Of a stretch of DNA of 64,000 nt, positions 53,591-60,899 are shown piece after piece. A program made the position numbers and the translations under genes. The notes below the pieces were generated by a model, which saw only the letters and a list, made by a program, of their open reading frames with translations, did not search any database and was not told the DNA's origin. Every line of letters begins with the position of its first letter. Positions within the stretch are counted from its first letter, which is position 1. This stretch comes from Thaumasiovibrio sp047250365 (GTDB lineage: Bacteria; Pseudomonadota; Gammaproteobacteria; Enterobacterales; Vibrionaceae), in NCBI RefSeq assembly GCF_047250365.1, contig NZ_JBLBVL010000006.1:1-64000 (forward strand), written 5' to 3'.

Positions 53591-53866
53591 TCAGTGAACT
53601 TTAATTCTAACCACCTTCATAACCTCTACTTCAAATCCTGCCACGGATTCTAAGTTTGGGTAATAGGTCATATTTACCCGTTGCCCTTTCAAGCTTTTAT
53701 ATTTCTGCTTTCGCTTGAACTTAAACGCAATATCACAGCCTTCTATCATCAATGTATGCTGCACCCAGTCGTCCACTTCTCGTTGGGTATGTGAGACAAC
53801 CTTGACACCATCGGAATGAACCAAGCCGTGATGTTTCGTTAGTAACTTATCAACGGGGGATTTCAT
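53591..53866 (-). CDS. Short conserved-looking protein of unknown function
   Basis: 91 residues, basic and soluble. 'MKSPVDKLLTKHHGLVHSDGVKVVSHTQREVDDWVQHTLMIEG' and 'KFKRKQKYKSLKGQRVNMTYYPNLESVAGFEVEVMKVVRIKV' look like a regular alpha-beta protein. I believe similar proteins are common in marine gammaproteobacteria but cannot name the family. It is convergent with yajD. Confidence 0.65.
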   Translation of the reverse strand: MKSPVDKLLTKHHGLVHSDGVKVVSHTQREVDDWVQHTLMIEGCDIAFKFKRKQKYKSLKGQRVNMTYYPNLESVAGFEVEVMKVVRIKVH

Positions 53867-54303
53867 ATTGCATTGGCTCTGTCATTTACTTCTCCAAAAT
53901 ACGGGATAATTGATCCAAATACCCTAGCGTAGATACTTCTTTACGCGCTCATTATGCCAATAAGCTGACGCGGATATCATCAAGCAAGTATTATTGTACA
54001 GATCCAGGCAGCACGTAACACCTCGATATAATCACTGGTGTATATTCAATTTTTGCTGGAAAAAAATTTCTACCTAATGAAATTTTTTGACAAAAAACCG
54101 CGAATTGTGCGATTTTTATGATTAAAAGTTGATAGCTACCATCAAAACTGTAAGTAAAAAACTAGACTTACTTCAAATTAACACATCTCTCTCGGTGCTT
54201 TTTTAACAAATAGTGCCGATAAGCATGTATAGTTTCTAAAGACTATAAGTAAGTACATACGAGTACTTCATAACTGAGAGACATTTAGGTCGATTCTCCT
54301 ACT
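53867..54303. other. Promoter region of hexR
   Basis: 437 bases without a gene. A spaced inverted repeat GTAAGT (54150–54155) / ACTTAC (54166–54171) lies 130 bp before hexR. A TTGACA (54087–54092) and TATGAT (54117–54122) are present, but the 24-nt spacer is too long for a standard promoter. No good match to the HexR consensus was found. Confidence 0.45.
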
Positions 54304-55158
54304 ATGAATATCCTTGAAAAAATTCAAAAAAATATTGATCAATTCAGTAAATCAGAACGTAAAGTGGCTGAAGTTATTATCGCATCGCCACAATCAGCTA
54401 TTCATTCAAGCATCGCAACGCTTGCAAAGATGGCCGATGTCTCTGAGCCAACCGTTAATCGATTTTGTCGCCGCTTAGATACTAAAGGATATCCGGACTT
54501 TAAGCTTCACTTGGCACAAAGCCTTGCTAATGGCACGCCTTACGTCAACCGAAATGTAGAAGAGAGCGATAGCGCCGAAGCCTACACCAACAAAATATTC
54601 GAATCGACAATGGCTTGTCTTGATGTGGCAAGAAATACCATTGAGCCTGCTGAAATCAACCGCGCTGTCGATTTATTGATTCAAGCCAACAAAATTTCGT
54701 TTTTTGGTCTTGGTGCGTCAGCGTCCGTTGCACATGATGCAATGAACAAATTTTTCCGCTTTAACATTCCAATCAACTGTTTTGACGATGTTGTTATGCA
54801 ACGAATGAATTGTATTAATTCGACCGTTGGCGATGTCATGTTCCTGATTTCTCACACTGGCCGAACAAAAAGTTTGGTTGAGATTGCTCGAATGGCACGT
54901 GAAAACAATGCCACGGTTATCGGGCTAACCAGCAAAGACTCCCCCTTAGCCAAAGAGTGCTCGCTGGTGATCTCGGTTGAAGTCCCTGAAGACACAGATG
55001 TATACATGCCAATGGCAAGTCGCGTTGTGCAAATGACCGTTATCGATGTGCTCGCCACTGGCTTTACTCTACGTAGGGGCTCTGGTTTTAGGGACAATTT
55101 GAGACGCGTCAAAGATGCGATTAAAGAATCGCGTTTTAACAAAGAAGATGTGATGTAA
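54304..55158 (+). CDS. hexR: HexR, RpiR-family regulator of central carbon metabolism
   Basis: 284 residues. The N-terminal domain 'MNILEKIQKNIDQFSKSERKVAEVIIASPQSAIHSSIATLAKMADVSEPTVNRFCRRLDTKGYPDFKLHLAQ' is essentially the HexR signature, followed by a SIS domain ('ISFFGLGASASVAHDAMNKFFR', 'LISHTGRTKSLVEIARMA') that senses KDPG in characterised members. It controls glycolysis and Entner–Doudoroff genes, including pyk. The gene precedes pykA, separated by a strong terminator, which fits the usual gammaproteobacterial arrangement. Confidence 0.94.
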   Translation: MNILEKIQKNIDQFSKSERKVAEVIIASPQSAIHSSIATLAKMADVSEPTVNRFCRRLDTKGYPDFKLHLAQSLANGTPYVNRNVEESDSAEAYTNKIFESTMACLDVARNTIEPAEINRAVDLLIQANKISFFGLGASASVAHDAMNKFFRFNIPINCFDDVVMQRMNCINSTVGDVMFLISHTGRTKSLVEIARMARENNATVIGLTSKDSPLAKECSLVISVEVPEDTDVYMPMASRVVQMTVIDVLATGFTLRRGSGFRDNLRRVKDAIKESRFNKEDVM

Positions 55159-55192
55159 AAAAACGCCGTGATAATTATCACGGCGTTTTTTT
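55159..55192 (+). terminator. Strong terminator between hexR and pykA
   Basis: A near-perfect palindrome of about 34 bases centred at 55174/55175, GC-rich in the middle arms, ending in seven T. pykA therefore needs its own promoter in the 70-bp gap that follows. Confidence 0.95.
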
Positions 55193-55261
55193 ATCTGTTT
55201 GCTAATGACTCTATTCACTAAAAGATAATGACCTACTAACGTTACTTCTATGGAGAGAAAC

Positions 55262-56707
55262 ATGCCCCATCCTTTACGCCGTACCAAAATTGTCACCACC
55301 CTTGGTCCTTCAACGGATAAAGACGATGCCATTCTCGAGGGCGTCATCAAAGCTGGGGCAAATGTCGTTCGCCTGAATTTTTCTCATGCAAATGCAGACA
55401 TCCATAAAACACGGGCTGAAAAAGTACGGCAAATTGCTGCCAAACTTGGAAAGCACGTTGCGATTCTCGGTGATTTACAAGGTCCTAAAATACGTATTTC
55501 ATCATTTAAGGCCGGATCTATTTCTCTATCTATGGGGGATAAATTCACCTTAGATAGCGACCTTCCTACTAATGATGGTGATCAACACTGTGTTGGGTTA
55601 GCCTACAAAGCACTACCCAGAGATGTTCGCACTGGCGATGTTTTGTTACTTGATGATGGTCGAGTTCAGCTAAAAGTTAACGCTGTTGAAGGTAACAAGG
55701 TACACACAGAAGTCGTGGTTGCGGGTACGCTATCAGACAATAAGGGTATCAATAAAAAAGGCGGTGGACTGTCTGCTGAAGCGTTAACCGACAAGGACAA
55801 ACGTGACATCGTCACTGCTGCTGAGATTGGGGTAGACTTTCTCGCGGTTAGTTTTCCTCGCAACGGCGAAGATATGAATTACGCACGTTGCTTGGCGCGA
55901 GAAGCAGGATTAAAAGCTCAGCTTGTCGCAAAAGTAGAACGGGCTGAAACGGTCGCCACTGATGAAGCGCTCGACGATATAATAAAAGCATCAGATGTTG
56001 TCATGGTCGCGCGCGGCGATCTCGGTGTCGAAATCGGTGATCCTATGCTCGTCGGCGTGCAAAAAAAACTTATCCGTCGTGCTCGCAGCCTTAACCGTAC
56101 TGTGATTACTGCCACTCAAATGATGGAGTCGATGGTCAGTAGTCCTATGCCTACCCGCGCGGAAGTGATGGATGTCGCCAATGCCGTTATCGATGGCACA
56201 GACGCCGTTATGCTATCTGCAGAAACCGCAACGGGTGATTATCCCATTGAAACGGTAACAGCAATGGCTGAGGTCTGCATTGGTGCAGAGCAGATGAAAA
56301 GCCTCAATGTTTCAAATCACCGCATGAATAAGGTCTTTCCAAGCGTTGAAGAGACAATTGCGATGTCGACCATGTATGCCGCCAATCACCTTGAGGGTGT
56401 TAAGGCTATTATTGCCCTAACAGAGTCAGGCCGAACCCCGTTAATGATGTCACGTATTTCATCAGGGTTACCCATCTTTGCACTGTCCCGCAATGAAGGT
56501 ACGTTGAAACGTACAGCGCTGTATCGCGGGGTAACGCCAATCTATTTCGATAGCGAAGATCTGCTTGGGCTTAAGGCGGCCAAGAGTGCCATAAAAGAAC
56601 TCGTTATTCGTGGAATGATTGATAACGGTGATATGGTTATATTCACCCAAGGTGATGTCATGGATCAGAGCAAAACCACCAATAACATGCGAATTCTGAC
56701 AGCCTAA
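55262..56707 (+). CDS. pykA: Pyruvate kinase II
   Basis: 481 residues from ATG 55262, with a GGAGAG site just upstream; the ATG at 55250 is part of that site and is rejected. 'RRTKIVTTLGPSTDKDDAILEGVIKAGANVVRLNFSHA', 'DGTDAVMLSAETATGDYPIETV' and 'VARGDLGVEIGD' are the pyruvate kinase signatures, and the length matches the PykA (type II) form. It converts phosphoenolpyruvate and ADP to pyruvate and ATP. HexR is encoded upstream and is the expected regulator. Confidence 0.96.
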   Translation: MPHPLRRTKIVTTLGPSTDKDDAILEGVIKAGANVVRLNFSHANADIHKTRAEKVRQIAAKLGKHVAILGDLQGPKIRISSFKAGSISLSMGDKFTLDSDLPTNDGDQHCVGLAYKALPRDVRTGDVLLLDDGRVQLKVNAVEGNKVHTEVVVAGTLSDNKGINKKGGGLSAEALTDKDKRDIVTAAEIGVDFLAVSFPRNGEDMNYARCLAREAGLKAQLVAKVERAETVATDEALDDIIKASDVVMVARGDLGVEIGDPMLVGVQKKLIRRARSLNRTVITATQMMESMVSSPMPTRAEVMDVANAVIDGTDAVMLSAETATGDYPIETVTAMAEVCIGAEQMKSLNVSNHRMNKVFPSVEETIAMSTMYAANHLEGVKAIIALTESGRTPLMMSRISSGLPIFALSRNEGTLKRTALYRGVTPIYFDSEDLLGLKAAKSAIKELVIRGMIDNGDMVIFTQGDVMDQSKTTNNMRILTA

Positions 56708-56792
56708 CCGCTTAATATCATTTAGAACAACTGATTTAATGCTATAGCACAACAACGTTAAGCCCTACCAAGGTAGGGCTTAACTTACTTCA

Positions 56793-57008
56793 TTATGCTA
56801 AGGCAAGTTTAGGGTTATCAGAACGGTGTAATTGTATATAACCGATAAATACCAATAGACTACAAATCATCATTACCGCTGTCATTGCTACCACGCCTTG
56901 TGTGATATAAGCAGACACCAACCCACTTGCGCCAAAACACAACGACATCTGTAAGAAATTAAGCAGCCCCGCTGCCGTTGCGCTGCAGTGCTTAAACGGT
57001 TTAAGCAC
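56793..57008 (-). pseudogene. C-terminal remnant of a Bcr/CflA-type MFS drug exporter
   Basis: About 71 codons. 'LKPFKHCSATAAGLLNFLQMSLCFGASGLVSAY' followed by a last hydrophobic helix and a short polar tail matches the final two helices of Bcr/CflA proteins (about 400 residues). No upstream coding for the other ten helices is present; the frame begins at a GTG within the conserved motif. It is a 5'-truncated remnant and most likely non-functional. Confidence 0.75.
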
Positions 57009-57122
57009 AAGTTGCTATTTTGCCAGCCAGTTGTTCACTATCATGTCTAGATAAGGTGGCTGGAGAAAACTGTATCACCTGTAGATCTGCATGCATCTCA
57101 TCAAATGACGCATAACTCATAC

Positions 57123-57152
57123 AAAAAAAGCGAAGTAAAAAGCTTACTTCGC
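57123..57152 (-). terminator. Terminator of the amino acid ABC operon
   Basis: 9-bp stem gcgaagtaa/ttacttcgc (57130–57138 with 57144–57152), then seven T on the minus strand. Confidence 0.9.
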
Positions 57153-57209
57153 ATTAATCTAATTACTGATTTGATTAAAATGTTGATTTACTCGACAAAC
57201 AACCTAACG

Positions 57210-57938
57210 CTACCTAACTGCAGCTAAAAAATTTTGTAACTCAGGCGTTTGCGGGTTGGCAAACACCTCATTAGCAGCCCCAGTCTCCCATACCTTACCT
57301 TCGTTCATATAAATAACACGATCACCGACATCACGCGCAAAGCCCATTTCATGCGTGACCAAAATCAATGTCATTCCTTCAGCTTTTAACTGCTCTAGCA
57401 CCTTAAGAACTTCACCAACCAACTCTGGATCTAACGCCGAGGTAATCTCATCACACAACAACACCTTGGGTGACATCGCTAACGCTCTGGCAATCGCCAC
57501 ACGCTGCTGCTGCCCACCAGACAAGTTTTCTGGATACGCATCAAACTTATCACCCAGCCCGACTTTATCCAGCACCTCTTCAGCCAGTTGACGACATTCC
57601 TCTTCGTTTTTTTTCAATACTAGCTTTGGTGCTAGCATCACATTTTCTCCAACCGTTTTATGCGGGAATAGATTAAAACTTTGAAACACCATGCCAACGC
57701 TGCGACTTAACAGACGTAATTTATAGTCATCGTTCTCTACCGACTGACGATCAACAACAATCACACCATCTTCATAGGTCTCCAAACCATTAACGCATCG
57801 CAACAAGGTACTTTTACCTGAGCCACTGCGGCCAATAATAGAGACAACCTCACCCGCATTAACTCTAAGATCTACCCCTTTTAGCACATGGGTTTCACCA
57901 TAATATTTATGGACATTTTCCATACTAACTAGTGACAT
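57210..57938 (-). CDS. Polar amino acid ABC transporter, ATP-binding subunit (GlnQ-like)
   Basis: 242 residues. Walker A is 'IIGRSGSGKSTLLRC', the signature is 'NLSGGQQQRVAIARALAM', Walker B is 'VLLCDEITSAL' and the H-loop is 'LVTHEMGF'. The start overlaps the previous permease gene by 14 bases; an internal ATG at 57923 is the alternative. It is the last gene of the operon encoding binding protein, two permeases and ATPase. Confidence 0.95.
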   Translation of the reverse strand: MSLVSMENVHKYYGETHVLKGVDLRVNAGEVVSIIGRSGSGKSTLLRCVNGLETYEDGVIVVDRQSVENDDYKLRLLSRSVGMVFQSFNLFPHKTVGENVMLAPKLVLKKNEEECRQLAEEVLDKVGLGDKFDAYPENLSGGQQQRVAIARALAMSPKVLLCDEITSALDPELVGEVLKVLEQLKAEGMTLILVTHEMGFARDVGDRVIYMNEGKVWETGAANEVFANPQTPELQNFLAAVR

Positions 57939-58575
57939 GGGTTTTCCCCTCTAAATAACGTGCCCATAACGACAACGGAAAACAGATTGCAAAATAGAGT
58001 AAAGCAACAAGTGCAAATACCTTGAAAGGTTGGAAAGTGGCGTTGTTTAGCATGGTGCCTGCCTTGGTCAGTTCAACAAAACCAATAATGGACGCTAACG
58101 CTGTCCCCTTTACGATCTGCACAGAAAAGCCTACCGTGGGTGCAATCGCTACCCGCACAGCCTGGGGAATGATGACATGCCACATAGTTTGCATATACGT
58201 TAATCCTAGCGTTCTGCACGCTTCCCACTGCCCTTTCGGCAGAGCTTCAATGGACCCTCGCCAAATATCATGAAAGTACGCGCTACTAAAGAGCGTTAGC
58301 GACAAAATGGCAGCCGACCACGCACTCACTTCCACCCCCACTAACGAGAGGCCAAAGAAAGCGAGAAACATCTGCATCAATAGCGGTGTGCCCTGAAAGA
58401 CTTCCACATAGATCTGGATTAACTTAGTTAACCAACGGCTACGCGTGGCACGAAGAAAGGTCATTATTCCGCCGACCACTCCTCCCCCAAAGAACGCCAA
58501 CAACGACAACACCACCGTCCAACGCCCCGCTAATAGGAGATTTTTTAGAATATCCCAATCCGTAAATTGCATCAT
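57925..58575 (-). CDS. Polar amino acid ABC transporter permease 2
   Basis: 216 residues, about five membrane spans. 'VFQGTPLLMQMFLAFFGL' and the EAA loop 'EALPKGQWEACRTLGLTYMQTMWHVIIPQAVRVAIAP' are those of the HisM/GlnP group. It pairs with the adjacent permease to form the channel. The gene lies 12 bases after permease 1. Confidence 0.94.
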   Translation of the reverse strand: MMQFTDWDILKNLLLAGRWTVVLSLLAFFGGGVVGGIMTFLRATRSRWLTKLIQIYVEVFQGTPLLMQMFLAFFGLSLVGVEVSAWSAAILSLTLFSSAYFHDIWRGSIEALPKGQWEACRTLGLTYMQTMWHVIIPQAVRVAIAPTVGFSVQIVKGTALASIIGFVELTKAGTMLNNATFQPFKVFALVALLYFAICFPLSLWARYLEGKTHVTS

Positions 58576-58587
58576 TGCATGGCGCTC

Positions 58588-59262
58588 CTATACCGACGAA
58601 TTCTTGAACGTGAATTGCCTAATTTGGCTAAAGACCAATCGCATCGCCATCGCCAACACCAGATAAATCAACGCCGTAACGATGTAAGCTTCAAAGCTTA
58701 AAAAACTCCGTGACTGAGCGAAGTTTGCCGCAAACGTTAGATCTTCAACAGAGATTTGCGATACCACCGCAGAGCCCAGCATCACGATAATGCACTGACT
58801 AGTCAGAGCCGGATAGACACGCTGAAAGGCAGGCGGTAACACCACGTGCATGAAAGTTTGTGCCTTCGATAGCCCAATGACCTTGCCTGCTTCCCACTGC
58901 CCTTTTGGCGTGACATCAATGCCAGCACGAATTATTTCTGCACTGTATGCACCTAAGTTAACCACCATGGCTATCGTCCCTGCCTGCCACGCAGACAATT
59001 TAATGCCCAGCGCAGGTAGACCAAAGAAGATAAAAAACAGCTGCACGATAAATGGCGTATTGCGCACCAACTCAATGTACGTGGCGCAAACAAACCTAAA
59101 TGGTCTACCGCCACTGGTACGCGCCACCGCACATGCCGTGCCTAGTAGTAGCCCGCCAATTGTCGATATCAACGTCAACTGTATCGTTGTCCAAATACCA
59201 GACACGAACTGCGGCAAATAGGGCACTAAACCAGAAAAGTCTATTTGATAACTCATCAGCAA
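58588..59262 (-). CDS. Polar amino acid ABC transporter permease 1
   Basis: 224 residues, about five membrane spans. 'IELVRNTPFIVQLFFIFFGL' and the EAA loop 'DVTPKGQWEAGKVIGLSKAQTFMHVVLPPAFQRVYPAL' mark it as a HisM/GlnP-type permease. It starts 7 bases after the binding-protein gene. Confidence 0.94.
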   Translation of the reverse strand: MLMSYQIDFSGLVPYLPQFVSGIWTTIQLTLISTIGGLLLGTACAVARTSGGRPFRFVCATYIELVRNTPFIVQLFFIFFGLPALGIKLSAWQAGTIAMVVNLGAYSAEIIRAGIDVTPKGQWEAGKVIGLSKAQTFMHVVLPPAFQRVYPALTSQCIIVMLGSAVVSQISVEDLTFAANFAQSRSFLSFEAYIVTALIYLVLAMAMRLVFSQIRQFTFKNSSV

Positions 59263-59269
59263 CTCCGCC

Positions 59270-60058
59270 TTAAGCTTCTAAATCCGCAGGGAATGGGGCT
59301 TTAAGCCAGCGTTGTGAAATTTTATCCAAAACACCCTCTGTTTTAGCTTGCTTAATTAGGCGGTTAACTTCTTGTAATAACGGCTCTTCCCCTTTCAATA
59401 CACCGACAAAGCAAGGCGAATTCTTTAGCATAAACATGGGTTCTGGGGCGCGATCTGGGTAACGGGTTGCAATTTCTGTCACAACAAGGTTGCCTGTGGC
59501 AATTAAACTAATTTGACCAGAAAGAAAGGCCGACAGCGTGCCGTTATTGTCTTCATAGCGTTGGATGGTGGTTCCCGCCGTCACCAAGTCACTCAGTTCA
59601 ATGTCCTCAACAGAGCCACGGGTTACCCCAACTGTTTTACCGTCAAGATCCTCTGGCGAAGCAACAGCTTCCGCTTTTTTACCAAATACACCCAAGAAGA
59701 ACGGCGCATAGGCATCACTAAAATCAATCGCACGTTCCCGCTCTGGGTTTTTCCCCATACTCGAGATCACTAAATCAACCTTACGCGTTTGCAAGTAAGG
59801 AATACGATTGGCGCTGGTAACCGGAACTAACTCAAGGCGGACATTCATCTGTTCAGCCAAGTAGGCTGCCATATCAATATCGTACCCCTGCGGCTCTAAA
59901 CTGGTACCAACGGACCCAAATGGAGGAAAGTCCTGAGGCACTGCCACTTTTAAGACGCCTTTTTCTTGAATAGACTCAAGTTGAGAGGCATGTGAAATTG
60001 ACGTTAGTATCACTGCGATAGTGAGCAATACACCTGAGAACGTTTTCATTAACTTCAT
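59270..60058 (-). CDS. Polar amino acid ABC transporter substrate-binding protein
   Basis: 262 residues with signal peptide ('VLLTIAVILTSISHA'). 'GVLKVAVPQDFPPFGS', 'PQGYDIDMAAYLAEQMNVRLELVPVTSANRIPYLQTRKVDLVIS' and 'RERAIDFSDAYAPFFLG' are the family-3 solute-binding blocks. It captures an amino acid or related polar compound in the periplasm. First gene of the operon, with a good AGGGAA ribosome site. The substrate cannot be told from sequence alone. Confidence 0.94.
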   Translation of the reverse strand: MKLMKTFSGVLLTIAVILTSISHASQLESIQEKGVLKVAVPQDFPPFGSVGTSLEPQGYDIDMAAYLAEQMNVRLELVPVTSANRIPYLQTRKVDLVISSMGKNPERERAIDFSDAYAPFFLGVFGKKAEAVASPEDLDGKTVGVTRGSVEDIELSDLVTAGTTIQRYEDNNGTLSAFLSGQISLIATGNLVVTEIATRYPDRAPEPMFMLKNSPCFVGVLKGEEPLLQEVNRLIKQAKTEGVLDKISQRWLKAPFPADLEA

Positions 60059-60475
60059 CGTTATTTCCCTATAGTTTGTTAATCATCCGTTTGTAATATC
60101 GTTTATTTAGTTATTGCTATAAATAATGTGTTTCCGACCTCACCTAAGCACCTGATAGCTATAAACAATTAATATATATGCAACTAGTATGCCTAGTGAG
60201 CATTTTTACGCTATGTCACTGTTTATAAGGTACTTTATGAGCAACTAGATTAAATTAACCATGCTAAAGGTGAAGATAAGCTCAATGAAAGTGCAGACAT
60301 GCTATTTATTGGTGCAATAGAACATCATGAAGCAGAGTAATCTAGTAAAACGCTAAGAAGTTAACGAAAGGTCTATTACACGAAGAGACAACACTGCAAA
60401 GACAAAAGATTTGCTTGGTTTACTGGGTTTAACCTGCGACAATCCACACCAAACCCCAATATCAAATGGTTCATT
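60059..60475. other. Divergent promoter region between the ABC operon and the RRM gene
   Basis: 417 bases without a gene. AT-rich, with no repeat, riboswitch or terminator that I can recognise. It should hold the promoters of both flanking units. Confidence 0.5.
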
Positions 60476-60715
60476 ATGAAACTTTTAGTCCGCAACCTTG
60501 CGCGTACCACTACGGAACAAGAGCTCCGTGTACTTTTCTCTGAGCATGGCGCAGTAACTCTATGCAACCTAGTCTTAGACCAAGAGACCGGGCAGTCAAA
60601 AGGGTTTGCATTTGTCGAAATGCCAAATGACGATGAAGCAAAAGCAGCGCTCAAAAGCTTAAACCTTACCTCAGTAGCAAAAAGCAAAATACGGGTAAAA
60701 GTCGCGGATAAATAA
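60476..60715 (+). CDS. Single-RRM RNA-binding protein
   Basis: 79 residues, a lone RNA-recognition motif. RNP2 is 'KLLVRNL' and RNP1 is 'KGFAFVEM', with the expected beta-alpha-beta spacing. Short RRM proteins of this type in marine gammaproteobacteria and cyanobacteria bind RNA and are often cold-induced. A long 5' leader is possible. An intrinsic terminator follows. Confidence 0.92.
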   Translation: MKLLVRNLARTTTEQELRVLFSEHGAVTLCNLVLDQETGQSKGFAFVEMPNDDEAKAALKSLNLTSVAKSKIRVKVADK

Positions 60716-60742
60716 TTCGGCGATAATATTGCGTAGAAAAAT

Positions 60743-60773
60743 GCCAGTGAGAGAGACTTTCACTGGCTTTTTT
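60743..60773 (+). terminator. Terminator after the RRM gene
   Basis: 8-bp stem gccagtga/tcactggc (60743–60750 with 60760–60767) followed by six T. Confidence 0.9.
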
Positions 60774-60899
60774 ATTTTCATTCAACTACGACCCCCAATA
60801 GTTATAGTTAGATTGACATAAGTACTTATTTGTGACTTCTTACCGCCTTTGATCGAGCGATGAGAAGTCACTCTAGTACTGTATTTACTTAGATTACAA

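Noticed and set aside
54087..54122. TTGACA…TATGAT as hexR promoter
   Set aside because: The spacer is 24 bases, too long for a standard sigma-70 promoter.
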